DNA of 64,000 nt, from assembly GCA_964649825.1 (NCBI GenBank), contig CAZYQW010000099.1, positions 1 through 64,000 of the forward strand, written 5' to 3'. Below, in pieces: positions 20,193 to 29,814 of the stretch. The notes under the pieces are model-generated. The model was given only the letters and a program-made list of their open reading frames with translations. It did no database searches and was not told the DNA's origin. This DNA is from CAZYQW01 sp964649825. Its GTDB lineage: Bacteria; Planctomycetota; B15-G4; JADJEK01. The translations under genes and the position numbers were made by a program. The stretch's first letter is position 1, and each line of letters starts with the position of its first letter.

Positions 20193-21863
20193 TCACTGCA
20201 GCCCGACGACCCGTCCTTCCACGAGGTCGATCGCTTCCGCGAGCGGGGCCTTCGGCAAGCCCGGCATGCGCATCACCTCACCGGTCAGGACGACGAGGAA
20301 TCCGGCGCCCGCGTTGATCTGGACGTTGCGGACGGTGACCGTGAAGTCCGCGGGGCGCCCGCGCAGCTTCGGATCGTCGGAGAGCGAGTTCTGCGTCTTC
20401 GCGATGCAGATCGGCAGGCGGTCGTAGCCGAGGCGCCGGACGTCCTCGAGGTCGCGCAGCGCCGTCTTGGTGAAAGCGACGCTCTGTGCGCCGTACATCT
20501 TCTGCGCGACCTTGTGGATCTTGTCCGGGATCGAGTCCTCGAGGTCGTACAGGAAGGTCGGCTCGCGACCTCCCTCGCCGGCGCGCTCCATGACGAGCTC
20601 CGCGAGCGCGCGCGCGCCTTCGCCGCCGAGGGCGAAGTGATCGCTGACCGCGAACGGAATCGAATGGCGCCGGCAGTGGTCGGCGACGATCGCGATCTCC
20701 TCGTCGGTGTCGCTCCCGAATCGATTCAGCGCGACGATCGGCGGCTGGCCGAAGTGCTCGATGTTCTCGACGTGTTTCTGGAGGTTCGGAAGCCCGAGCT
20801 GCACCGCGCGTGCATCGGAATGGTCGAGGTCGGTCAACGCGGTCCCGCCGTGCATCTTCAACGCGCGTACCGTCGCGACGAGCACGACGGCCGCCGTCTT
20901 CAGGCCGGCCGCGCGGCACTTGATGTCGAAGAACTTCTCGGCCCCGAGGTCGAACGCGAAGCCGGCCTCGGTCACCGCCCAATCGGCGAGGTGCATCGCG
21001 ACTCGAGTGGCGATGACGCTGTTGCAGCCGTGCGCGATGTTGGCGAACGGACCGCCGTGGATGAGGGCGGGGGTTCCTTCGAGCGTCTGCACGAGGTTCG
21101 GCATGATCGCCTCGCGCAGCAGCGCGAGCATCGCACCGGTTCCGTGGAGCTTGCCGGCGGTGACCGGCTCGCCGTCGTACGTGAACGCGACGAGCGTCCG
21201 ATCGATTCGAGCGCGGAGGTCCTCGATCCCGTCCGCGAGGCAGAGCATCGCCATCACCTCCGAGGCGGCGGTGATGTCGAAGCCGGTCTCGCGCGGCACT
21301 CCCTGCAGCGTCCCGCCGAGTCCGACGATCACGTTGCGGAGCGAGCGATCGTTCATGTCGAGCACGCGCCGCCAGAGGATGCGGCGCGGATCGATCCGCA
21401 GCGGGTTCTTGTGATAGAGGTGGTTGTCGAGCAGCGCCGAGAGGAGGTTGTTCGCGGTCGTGACGGCGTGGAAGTCGCCGGTGAAGTGAAGGTTGATCCG
21501 ACCGGCCGGCATCACCTGGCTGTAGCCGCCGCCGGTGGCTCCCCCCTTCACGCCCATGCACGGCCCGAGCGACGGCTCGCGCAGCGCCAGGCAGACCGTC
21601 TCGTCGAGTCGCGCCAACGCCTGTCCGAGCCCGATCGTCGTCGTCGTCTTCCCCTCGCCGGCCGGGGTCGGCGTGATCGCCGACACCAGGATGAGGCGAG
21701 GCTCGCGTTCACGCCGGCGGGGGCGCTCGAGGACCACGGGATCGATCTTCGCGACCTCGCGGCCGAACGGGAGCACCTCGTCCGGCTGAAGCCCGAGATC
21801 GGCCGCGACCTCGGCGATGGGTCGCGGCGTGACGGAGCGTGCGATGTCGACGTCGGAGAGCAT
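20193..21863 (-). CDS. fhs: Formate-tetrahydrofolate ligase
   Basis: Makes 10-formyl-THF from formate, THF and ATP in one-carbon metabolism. 556 residues, the usual size. The ATP loop is TPTPAGEGKTTTTIGLGQAL, preceded by LILVSAIT. PCMGVKGGATGGGYSQVMP, INLHFTGDFHAVTTANNLLS and HGGPFANIAHGCNSV are diagnostic of the family. The ATG at 21863 (MLSDVDIARS) fits homologues; an upstream in-frame ATG at 21917 would add 18 residues. It stands alone, with a kinase gene downstream after ~100 bp and no folD nearby. Confidence 0.95.
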   Translation of the reverse strand: MLSDVDIARSVTPRPIAEVAADLGLQPDEVLPFGREVAKIDPVVLERPRRREREPRLILVSAITPTPAGEGKTTTTIGLGQALARLDETVCLALREPSLGPCMGVKGGATGGGYSQVMPAGRINLHFTGDFHAVTTANNLLSALLDNHLYHKNPLRIDPRRILWRRVLDMNDRSLRNVIVGLGGTLQGVPRETGFDITAASEVMAMLCLADGIEDLRARIDRTLVAFTYDGEPVTAGKLHGTGAMLALLREAIMPNLVQTLEGTPALIHGGPFANIAHGCNSVIATRVAMHLADWAVTEAGFAFDLGAEKFFDIKCRAAGLKTAAVVLVATVRALKMHGGTALTDLDHSDARAVQLGLPNLQKHVENIEHFGQPPIVALNRFGSDTDEEIAIVADHCRRHSIPFAVSDHFALGGEGARALAELVMERAGEGGREPTFLYDLEDSIPDKIHKVAQKMYGAQSVAFTKTALRDLEDVRRLGYDRLPICIAKTQNSLSDDPKLRGRPADFTVTVRNVQINAGAGFLVVLTGEVMRMPGLPKAPLAEAIDLVEGRVVGLQ

Positions 21864-21991
21864 GGCTGACCTCGCGGGAGCAGTGCCCGGGAGGATAGCA
21901 ACCCGATGAGGGTTCACGACGCCGGTCGTCGACTCGAACGGACCCGGCGCCTCCCGCGCGCCGCCGGCGGGAGAGCCTCCGGTTCCGCGGG

Positions 21992-24682
21992 TCAGGGCTG
22001 GGTCACGGACAGTCCGTTCGAGGCGGCCACGCCGAGCGCCGCCGCGGGGTCGGAAACCAACACCTGGAAGAAGAAGGACGTGCCCGACGGGATGCCGGCC
22101 GGCCAGGTCGGCGGCAACGTCGAGGTGCCGGCGGCGCTGGTCGAGACCGCGACCACCACGTCCGGGCTCGGCACCAGGGTTCCGCCGAGGAACGGCAGGT
22201 CGACCCGTGAGAAGCCCAGGACGATCAGCGCCGGCGCGTTCGCCGCCGCGTGCTCGAGCCGGATCGAGATCGTGTTGCCCGCGATCGGCGCGCCGTGACC
22301 GTACAGCGCGGGATCACCGGCGACGCCCGGCTCGGCGAGGCCGAGGTTGGCCCATGCGCCCGGGAGCAGGTCGTTGATCGCGCGGTGGACGACCCGCTGA
22401 ACGTACGGAGTGGGAGCCGGGCGCAGGTCGAGCCAGAATGCCCGGCTGACGTTGTGGAGGGTGGAGACCCGCGGCAGCTCCTCGGGGAGCGAGCCGCTCG
22501 TGATCTGGATGCCCGCGGGATCGAGGGTCGCGCCCGAGTAGGACACGCGGCCACCGTAGACGTCGCCGCGATGCTGATCGACGATGCCGTTCAAGCGATA
22601 GTCGACCCACAACACGAGGAACTGCGAGCCGTCGTCGGTCACGGCGGGGAAGGACTGATGGTTCGGCTGATCGCAGATCACGAACTCCGGCGTGGGCATG
22701 CTCGCGTTCGCCTCGAGCAGGCGTCCTTCGACGCGCTCGTCGTTGATGTCCGAGTCATCGACCCATGCGATCAACGCGACGTCGCCGGCGGCCGCGACGT
22801 GGTGCGCGAAACCACGGCCGGCGCTCACCTGGAAGTCGGCCGCGGGCAGCGTGCCGTCCGGCCGCACGAAGCGCGCGCGGATCGCCGACGAGGGGCTGTC
22901 GTGCGTCGGCCGTCGCGTCCAGGTGGCGAGCCAGCCGGCGCCGAACCGCGTGAGCACCGGCGTCTCCACCCAGTTGTTCCCGAGTACGAGGCTCGTGGCG
23001 TCGAGGACGGTCCCGTTCGAGTCGATCCGCCGCGCGTGAAGCTGGTTCAGGTCTCCCGAGAACAACACCGGACCCGCGACCAGGAAGACTCCATCGTGCC
23101 CCGCCGCGGCCACCGCACCGGATGACGGGAACAGCGCGATGGGCTGCGGGTCGAGCGGCGTGAGATCGGCGCCGAAGCGCCGCGCCGCGAGATGGTTCGA
23201 CGGGTCGTTCCACGCGACCAGCAGGCGCGAGCCGTCGAAGGCGACGACCGGAAGGTAGCTCCACGTCCCCGGTCCGCTGGTCACGATCACCGGCTCGGCG
23301 TCGAGCGCGTCGCCGTGCTCGCCGACCCGCTGCAGCAGCACGCGCGAGTCGAACGCATCGCGACGCACGTAGACCAGGTAATGCGCGGCGGGCGTGGTCA
23401 CGGTCTGGACGCGTTCCTGTCGGCCCCATCCGAGTCCGACGGCCTCGATCGCGCCCGGCGTGCCGGCGGCGTCGACTTGGACGGCCATCGAATCCTCGTG
23501 AAACCCGTTCGAGCGCCGCTGGAAGGCGAGCTGAGTCGCGCCGCCCGCACCAGCGACGGCGGGAAACCACTCGTCGGACGGATTGGAGGTGGCGTTGATC
23601 GGGGTCGGGTCGAGCACCTGGCCGGCAGCAGAGACGCGCACCACGTACACCTCGCCGGGAGTGAACAGGGTGTCCGAGGCGGAGAAGGTCGTGCTGAACG
23701 AGGTCCCGTTCCACGCGATCGCGGGCGGGTTCTGGCCGTCGAAGTCGGCGGTGGACACCGTGATTCCACTCGGGTCGAGCAGAGCGCCGCCCATGCCCAC
23801 GCGCCACGCCTTCAGGCCGGACAGGATCATCGCGGTCGAGCCGTCGCTCGCGGCGTGCGGGACCTGGCTCGAGCCGCCCGTGATCTGGATGGGGCTGCCG
23901 ATCGGCGCGAGCGTGGACGACAGGCGGCGATAGCGCGGGCCGCTGTTCAACTCGAGCCAGGTGAGCAGCAGCTCGCCGCCCAGCGGGACGATCTCCGGCG
24001 TGCGCGGACCGAACGCGACGTTGTTGTGCTCGTGGAGCGTCGGCCACGACGGGTCGAGGACCACGCCGGCGTCGCTCACCCGAGTGCCCTTGATCGACGG
24101 ACGGAGGTTCACCGGGTTGAAGTCTTCCCACACCACGACCCAGTCTCCATTGCGGCCGAGGACGGACGGGAAGTCGCCGGCGTAGTTGGAGGGCGTGTTC
24201 GGCTGCATGCGGATGGGGAGCGGCGTCGCGTCCAGGACCGTGCCGTCGGCAGCGACGCGCACCCCCACGATGTCGTTGAAGAAGTACCAGTCCGGACGCT
24301 CGGTGACGAACACCACGAGCCACTTGCCGCCGTCCCAGGCCGCCCGCGGGCGCCGTTGGTTGCGACCGAGATTGCAGATCACGATCGGGCTCGGGTCGAG
24401 CAGGTTCCCGGCTGCGTCGAGGCGCGCGCCGTAGATGTCGCGCTGGTTGCCGAGCAGGTTCTCGCCGCCGGCGTCGATGTACGGACCGATCACCGTGCGC
24501 TCCTCTTCCCAGACCATGAGGTAACCGGTGCCGCCCGGCGCGATCTGGACGTGCGACTGGTCGTCGATCGCGAGGGTCGAGGTCGTGTCGCCGGCGAGCG
24601 GGACGGCGCCGTCCTGCGCGGCGCTGACGGGAGCGAGCAAGCTGAGGGCACCCGCGAAGAGGGCGTGACGAACGTGGAGCAT
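21992..24682 (-). CDS. Large secreted propeller-like protein with planctomycete C-terminal domain
   Basis: 896 residues from the ATG at 24682, beginning with a signal peptide (MLHVRHALFAGALSLLAPVS). At least seven repeats share the pattern R-V-x4-G-x2-LDP-x-P, for example AGNLLDPSPIVIC, ADGTVLDATPLPI, AGQVLDPTPINAT, NGTVLDATSLVLG and SGATLDPAGIQIT, suggesting a beta-propeller. The final ~125 residues (GHGAPIAGNTISIRLEHA ... DPAAALGVAASNGLSVTQP) form a domain seen on many secreted proteins of Saltatorellus-like planctomycetes, possibly a sorting or surface module. Molecular role unknown. Confidence 0.75.
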   Translation of the reverse strand: MLHVRHALFAGALSLLAPVSAAQDGAVPLAGDTTSTLAIDDQSHVQIAPGGTGYLMVWEEERTVIGPYIDAGGENLLGNQRDIYGARLDAAGNLLDPSPIVICNLGRNQRRPRAAWDGGKWLVVFVTERPDWYFFNDIVGVRVAADGTVLDATPLPIRMQPNTPSNYAGDFPSVLGRNGDWVVVWEDFNPVNLRPSIKGTRVSDAGVVLDPSWPTLHEHNNVAFGPRTPEIVPLGGELLLTWLELNSGPRYRRLSSTLAPIGSPIQITGGSSQVPHAASDGSTAMILSGLKAWRVGMGGALLDPSGITVSTADFDGQNPPAIAWNGTSFSTTFSASDTLFTPGEVYVVRVSAAGQVLDPTPINATSNPSDEWFPAVAGAGGATQLAFQRRSNGFHEDSMAVQVDAAGTPGAIEAVGLGWGRQERVQTVTTPAAHYLVYVRRDAFDSRVLLQRVGEHGDALDAEPVIVTSGPGTWSYLPVVAFDGSRLLVAWNDPSNHLAARRFGADLTPLDPQPIALFPSSGAVAAAGHDGVFLVAGPVLFSGDLNQLHARRIDSNGTVLDATSLVLGNNWVETPVLTRFGAGWLATWTRRPTHDSPSSAIRARFVRPDGTLPAADFQVSAGRGFAHHVAAAGDVALIAWVDDSDINDERVEGRLLEANASMPTPEFVICDQPNHQSFPAVTDDGSQFLVLWVDYRLNGIVDQHRGDVYGGRVSYSGATLDPAGIQITSGSLPEELPRVSTLHNVSRAFWLDLRPAPTPYVQRVVHRAINDLLPGAWANLGLAEPGVAGDPALYGHGAPIAGNTISIRLEHAAANAPALIVLGFSRVDLPFLGGTLVPSPDVVVAVSTSAAGTSTLPPTWPAGIPSGTSFFFQVLVSDPAAALGVAASNGLSVTQP

Positions 24683-24974
24683 GGCTTGAGGTTCCATCTG
24701 CGACGAGAAAGATGAGGATGGCCGTCGCTGCGGCTCAGGCTGGACAGGTTCGACGATGCGTCTGTCTCTGGATCGCGCCGGCACCTATGCAGAGCCATGC
24801 GCCGCAGAAGCCCGAATGCTGTCAGGAATCATGCCGCGTTTCGCTTCACCAAGAGGACGACGCCTCGCCCGGTCACGGTCGCGCCGAGACTCGCGGCGGA
24901 GCAGGACGCGAGGTCGAGGATCTCTGGTAGGCTCGCTGGCCGGAGCGCGGTCAGGTACGAGAGAAAGGACGACG

Positions 24975-25316
24975 ATGGCCAAGTCGAAGGAGGGCGGCGC
25001 GCCGTTCGCCAAGGATTTCGGCTACCTCGATCGGTTCCTCGCCGGAGTGACGGAGTACGCCGCCACGGCCGATGGCGGGCGCGGCGAGCGATTGCGCCGG
25101 CTCCTCGACGGCGAGATCGAACGTTGGCGGGAGATCGGCGCCCTGCTCCGCGGCGAGGCGTCGATCCCGCCCCCCGCCCCCGCCGCCCCCGCTGAGGCGG
25201 GCTCCGCGCCGACCGCGGCGGAGAACGACGCGGCGCGCGCGGCCGCGCCGTCCTCCGGCCCATTCGGGCTGACCGTCGGCAGCCTCCGCCGTCGCAGCGA
25301 GGCCTCCGAGTCCTGA
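24975..25316 (+). CDS. Small hypothetical protein with Pro/Ala-rich linker
   Basis: 113 residues from the ATG at 24975, with GAGAAAGGA about 6-10 bp upstream. Residues 1-62 are charged and probably helical (FGYLDRFLAGVTEYAATADG, GERLRRLLDGEIERWREIGA). A Pro/Ala-rich linker follows, then a short conserved-looking end, GPFGLTVGSLRRRSE. No signal peptide. Possibly a small regulatory or adaptor protein; not recognised. It precedes the M2 peptidase gene by 50 bp on the same strand. Confidence 0.55.
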   Translation: MAKSKEGGAPFAKDFGYLDRFLAGVTEYAATADGGRGERLRRLLDGEIERWREIGALLRGEASIPPPAPAAPAEAGSAPTAAENDAARAAAPSSGPFGLTVGSLRRRSEASES

Positions 25317-25366
25317 CCCGCGCGCAACCGCAGCGCGCCCCGAAGCCCCGTCGAAAGGAGAACATC

Positions 25367-27163
25367 ATGCGGAGGATCCTGCTCCCCGCCTTCACTTTGA
25401 TCCTCGTCAACTTCGCCGCGCCGCTCGCACGATCGACCGGCGCTCGCGACGTCCAGGCGTTCCTGGACGAGTACGCCGATCGGTTCACCGACTTGTACTA
25501 CGCGGCGGCCCGGGCCGAATGGCGTGCGGCGACCGACGTCGACGACGTCAACACGCAGGCGTCGATCGATACCCAGAAGGTGCTGTCGCGGTACACCGGC
25601 GACGTGAACGTGATCGAGCGAGCGCGCGCGCTCCTGAAGCAGGACGGCGTCAGCGACCTGCAGCGCCGGCAGCTCGAGAAGATCCTGCTCATCGCGGCCG
25701 AGAACCCGCTGACGATTTCCGACGTCGTCGTCGCGCGCATCGAGGCGGAGGGACGCCAGAGCCAGACCCTCGACGGTTTCACCTTCCGCATGCAGCAGAA
25801 GGACGGCTCGACGAAGGAGGTCCGGCCGAACGACATCGACGAGATCCTCCGCACGTCGACCGACCTCGGCGAGCGGCGTCGCGCGTGGGACGCCGCGAAG
25901 TCGGTCGGCCCCGAGCTGCGCGACGGGCTCGTTCGGCTCCAGGTCCTCCGCAACGCCGTCGCGCGCGAGATGGGCTACTCCGGCTTCTTTGCGCTCCAGG
26001 TCGCTGACTACGGCATGACGCGCAAGGACATGATGGCGCTGATGGACGGCATCATCGAGGACATCCGACCGCTGTTCGAGCAGGTCCACTGCTGGACGAA
26101 GCACGAGCTCGCGAAGCGGTACGGGCAGCCCGTGCCGAAGCGGATCCCGGCCCACTGGCTCGGCAATCGCTGGGGTCAGGAGTGGCCGGGCCTGGTCGAG
26201 GGGATCGATCTCGATCCGCTGTTCGCGAAGATGACTCCGAAGCAGATCGTCGCGCACGGCGAGAACTTCTACGTCTCGATGGGGTTCCCCCGGCTGCCGG
26301 CGACCTTCTGGGAACTGTCCGACCTCTACGAGCTCCCGCCGGGCGCGACCCGCAAGAAGAACACGCACGCCAGCGCGTGGCACCTCGACCTGCACGACGA
26401 CGTCCGGTCGCTGATGAGCGTGGTGCCCGACTTCAACTGGTTCACCACCACGCATCACGAGCTCGGGCACATCTACTACTACATCGCGTACTCGCGGCCG
26501 GAGGTGCCGGTGGTGCTGCGCGAAGGAGCGAACCGCGCGTTCCACGAGGGGATCGGCGAGCTGATCTCGCTCGCCGCGTCGCAGCGGGCGTACCTGCGGG
26601 ACGTCGGGGTGCTGACGGCGGACGTCGAGATCGATGAGATCCGCTGGCTCCTGAACGACGCCATGACGTCGGTCGTCTTCCTCCCGTTCGCGGCCGGCGT
26701 GATGGCGCACTGGGAACACGACTTCTACGAGGAGAACCTGCCCGCGAAGGAGCTGAACCAGCGCTGGTGGGACTACAAGAAGCGTTACCAGGGGATCGAC
26801 CCGCCGGACGTGGCGCGTGGCGAGGAGTTCTGCGACCCGGCGACGAAGACCCACGTCAACGACGACCCGGCGCAGTACTACGACTACGCCCTCGCCACCG
26901 TGCTGAAGTTCCAGTTCCACGACCACGTCGCGCGCAAGATCCTGAAGACCGATCCGCGCGACGCGAACTACCGCGGCAACCGGCAGATCGGCGAGTTCCT
27001 GCGATCGGTGCTCGCGGCCGGTGCCACGAAGGACTGGCGCAAGCTGCTCGAGGACGTGACCGGCGAGCCGATGTCGGGGCGCGCGATGCTCGAGTACTAC
27101 GCGCCGCTCCTCGAGTGGCTGAAGAAGGAGAACGCGGGCCGCGACTGCTCGTTCCGCGGATGA
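25367..27163 (+). CDS. Peptidase M2 family (angiotensin-converting-enzyme-like) metallopeptidase
   Basis: Exported zinc dipeptidyl carboxypeptidase, 598 residues, matching single-domain ACE homologues. An N-terminal signal (RRILLPAFTLILVNFAAPLA) is followed by the helical M2 fold. The zinc site HHELGH lies near residues 363-368 with FHEGIGEL about 25 residues on, giving HExxH plus the third glutamate ligand. RPEVPVVLREGANRAFHEGI and ALATVLKFQFHDHV fit the family. GAAAGGAG precedes the ATG at 25367. It overlaps the next gene by ATGA, so the two are co-translated. Confidence 0.92.
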   Translation: MRRILLPAFTLILVNFAAPLARSTGARDVQAFLDEYADRFTDLYYAAARAEWRAATDVDDVNTQASIDTQKVLSRYTGDVNVIERARALLKQDGVSDLQRRQLEKILLIAAENPLTISDVVVARIEAEGRQSQTLDGFTFRMQQKDGSTKEVRPNDIDEILRTSTDLGERRRAWDAAKSVGPELRDGLVRLQVLRNAVAREMGYSGFFALQVADYGMTRKDMMALMDGIIEDIRPLFEQVHCWTKHELAKRYGQPVPKRIPAHWLGNRWGQEWPGLVEGIDLDPLFAKMTPKQIVAHGENFYVSMGFPRLPATFWELSDLYELPPGATRKKNTHASAWHLDLHDDVRSLMSVVPDFNWFTTTHHELGHIYYYIAYSRPEVPVVLREGANRAFHEGIGELISLAASQRAYLRDVGVLTADVEIDEIRWLLNDAMTSVVFLPFAAGVMAHWEHDFYEENLPAKELNQRWWDYKKRYQGIDPPDVARGEEFCDPATKTHVNDDPAQYYDYALATVLKFQFHDHVARKILKTDPRDANYRGNRQIGEFLRSVLAAGATKDWRKLLEDVTGEPMSGRAMLEYYAPLLEWLKKENAGRDCSFRG

Positions 27164-29736
27164 GGCGAGCCGGTCGGGCGGCTCGCGCGCCGATCCTGTC
27201 GATGGTGGCGGCCTTTTCGATGCTGGCGACCGTCGCGCCCGCCACGGGGTACGCCCAGCAGGGTGACCAGGCGAGCGAGGAGCAGCCCGGGCTGCCGCCC
27301 GACCTCGTCGTTCCCGCGGCGCCGGTCGTGCCGCCCGATCGCGCGCTCGACACCATCGTGGTGAAGCCCGGCTTCCGCGTCGAACTCGTCGCGGCCGAGC
27401 CGCTGGTCGAGGACCCCGTCGCGATCGAGTTCGACGAGGACGGGCGTCTCTTCGTCGTCGAGATGCGCGGCTACATGCCGGACGTCGACGGCGCCGGAGA
27501 ACGCGCTCCGGTCGGTCGCGTCGTCGTGCTCGACGACGAGGACGGCGACGGCGCGTTCGACTCGAGCACGATCTTCGTCGACCACCTCGTGCTGCCGCGT
27601 GCGATCGCGATCGCGCACGGCGGCGTCCTCGTCATCGAGCCGCCCGACCTGCTCTTCTTCCGCGACCGCGACGGCGACGGACGCGCCGACGAGATGCTCG
27701 TGCTCGAGACCGGCTTCGGCGGACTCCAGAGCCCGGAGCACGCGGGCAACGGTCTCTTGCGCGGCATCGACAACTGGATCCACCTCTCGCAGCATCCGTT
27801 TCGGTTCCGCTTCGACGGCGAACGGATCGTGACGCAGAAGACGCCGGGACACGGACAGTGGGGGATCGCGAAGGACGACGAGGGCCGGATCTTCTACACC
27901 ACGAACAGCGACCCGCTGCGCGCCGACCTCGTGCCGCTCCACTACGCGTCGCGCAACCCGCACCTGTCGTCGCTGGACGGCGTGAACGTGCGCGTCTCCC
28001 ACGACTTCGACACCTGGCCGATCCGCATGACGCCGGGCGTGAACCGAGGCTACCGCGAAGGGACGCTGCGCGACGACTTCACGCTGGCGCGCGTGACCGG
28101 CGCGTGCGGGCCGGAGATCTACCGCGGCGACCTGTTCCCGCCGGAGCATCGCGGCGACGCGTTCGTCTGCGAGCCGTGCGGCAACCTGATCAAGCGCTGC
28201 GTGATCGCGGCGGAGACGGGGGCGGACGGCGAGCGTCTCGTCGGGCGCGCGGCATACGAACGAAGCGACTTCCTCGCGTCGACCGACGAGCGGTTCCGGC
28301 CGGTGAACCTGCGCACGGGCCCGGACGGCTGTCTCTACGTCGCCGACATGTACCGCGGCGTGATCCAGCACCGTATCTTCGTGACGTCGTTTCTTCGCGA
28401 GCAAGTGATCGATCGCGGGCTCGAGCGGCCGATCGGGCTCGGCCGCATCTACCGCGTCGTCCCGGAGGGCGCGGCGCCGCGGGCTCGACCGCGGCTCTCG
28501 AGCGCGAGCGACGACGAGCTGGTTCGTCACCTCGCGAACCCTCAGGGTTGGTGGCGCGACACCGCGCAGCGGCTGCTCGTCGAGCGCCGCGCCGCCGGCG
28601 TCGAGGTCGAACTGCGCGCGTCCACGCGGCCGCCTCTCCTTCCCGTCACGCGCGTCCACGCGCTCTGGACGCTCGAGGGGCTCGGGCTCGTGACGCTCGA
28701 CGACGTCGAGGCGGCGGCCGCGGACGAGAGCCCGCTCGTACGACGGACGGCGTTGCGGCTGGTCGAAGCGTTCCTCGACGCGCCGCGCGCGCTCGCGGTC
28801 GTCGCGCTCGGCACCGGCGACGCGGACGGCGGCGTCCGCGTCCAGGCCGTGCTGTCGCTCGGCGCGAGCCGCGACCCGCGGGCGCTCGAGCTGATGGTGG
28901 CGTTCCTCGACGAGCACGCCGCGTCGCCGCGCTCGCGCTCGGCCGCCGCCTCGGGACTGTTCGGCTGGGAGCTCGAGGTGCTCACCGACCTTCTCGCGTT
29001 GGACGCGTGGGCGGAGACCGGGCCCGGCCGCGACGACGTCGTGCGTCTCCTCGTCGACTGCATCTACCGCTCCGGCGATCGTGCGCGCCTCACCGAGCTC
29101 GTCGAGCTCGCCGCGACGCGCGCCGCTTCGAGCCCGTGGCAGGCGATCGCGGTCCTCAGCGCGCTCGGCGCCCACCTGCGTGTGGACGGCGAGCGGCCGC
29201 GAAACCTCGTCCTGCTGCGCGAGCCGCGCGGGTGGCCGCCGGTGGCGCCGGCGTCGGACGACCTCGCGCGATGCTTCGACCAGCTCGACGCGCGGCTGGC
29301 CTGGCCCGGCCGGGATGGAACCAACGTCGCGACCATCGTCCTCTCCGCGCTCGAGGTCGAGCGCGTCGAGCACGGCAAGCGCCTCTACGCGGTGGTCTGC
29401 GCGAGCTGCCACCAGGCGGATGGACGGGGGCAGCCCGGCACGGCACCGTCCCTGTCGGAGACCGAGGGGGTCGATGGATCGGAGGAGCGGCTCGTGCGCA
29501 TCCTGCTTCATGGGCTCGGCGGCGAGTTGACGGTGGACGGCCAGGTCTGGAACGCCGACATGCCGCGCTCGGCCGCGCCGAGCGACGAGCAGATCGCGGC
29601 GTTGCTCACGTACGTCCGTCGCAGCTTCGGGAACGACGCTCCGCCGGTCTCGGCCGAGACCGTGAGGGGAATCCGGCGAGCGACCTCCGGTCGCTACGAG
29701 CCCTGGACCGAAGAGGAGCTGCGGCGCCTGCCGTGA
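27160..29736 (+). CDS. PVC-type haem-binding CxxCH membrane/secreted protein
   Basis: 858 residues. The ATG at 27160 overlaps the M2 peptidase stop. A signal peptide (ILSMVAAFSMLATVAPATGY) is followed by a soluble-dehydrogenase-like propeller typical of planctomycete cytochromes (VVKPGFRVELVAAEPLVEDP, IEFDEDGRLFVVEMRGYMPD, GNGLLRGIDNWIHLSQH, NLRTGPDGCLYVADMYRGVI). HEAT-like repeats occupy about residues 450-700. A single class-I cytochrome c domain has CASCHQADGRG near residue 747 and ends with WNADMPRSAAPSDEQIAALL. Predicted extracytoplasmic electron carrier or oxidoreductase; substrate unknown. Confidence 0.88.
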   Translation: MRRAGRAARAPILSMVAAFSMLATVAPATGYAQQGDQASEEQPGLPPDLVVPAAPVVPPDRALDTIVVKPGFRVELVAAEPLVEDPVAIEFDEDGRLFVVEMRGYMPDVDGAGERAPVGRVVVLDDEDGDGAFDSSTIFVDHLVLPRAIAIAHGGVLVIEPPDLLFFRDRDGDGRADEMLVLETGFGGLQSPEHAGNGLLRGIDNWIHLSQHPFRFRFDGERIVTQKTPGHGQWGIAKDDEGRIFYTTNSDPLRADLVPLHYASRNPHLSSLDGVNVRVSHDFDTWPIRMTPGVNRGYREGTLRDDFTLARVTGACGPEIYRGDLFPPEHRGDAFVCEPCGNLIKRCVIAAETGADGERLVGRAAYERSDFLASTDERFRPVNLRTGPDGCLYVADMYRGVIQHRIFVTSFLREQVIDRGLERPIGLGRIYRVVPEGAAPRARPRLSSASDDELVRHLANPQGWWRDTAQRLLVERRAAGVEVELRASTRPPLLPVTRVHALWTLEGLGLVTLDDVEAAAADESPLVRRTALRLVEAFLDAPRALAVVALGTGDADGGVRVQAVLSLGASRDPRALELMVAFLDEHAASPRSRSAAASGLFGWELEVLTDLLALDAWAETGPGRDDVVRLLVDCIYRSGDRARLTELVELAATRAASSPWQAIAVLSALGAHLRVDGERPRNLVLLREPRGWPPVAPASDDLARCFDQLDARLAWPGRDGTNVATIVLSALEVERVEHGKRLYAVVCASCHQADGRGQPGTAPSLSETEGVDGSEERLVRILLHGLGGELTVDGQVWNADMPRSAAPSDEQIAALLTYVRRSFGNDAPPVSAETVRGIRRATSGRYEPWTEEELRRLP

Positions 29737-29814
29737 ATCGCTGTAACCTGACGACTTGCGGATCACCCAAGGGTTCTGCACGTCTTCCTCACGTCCCTCG
29801 CCAGGAGGCCCAAG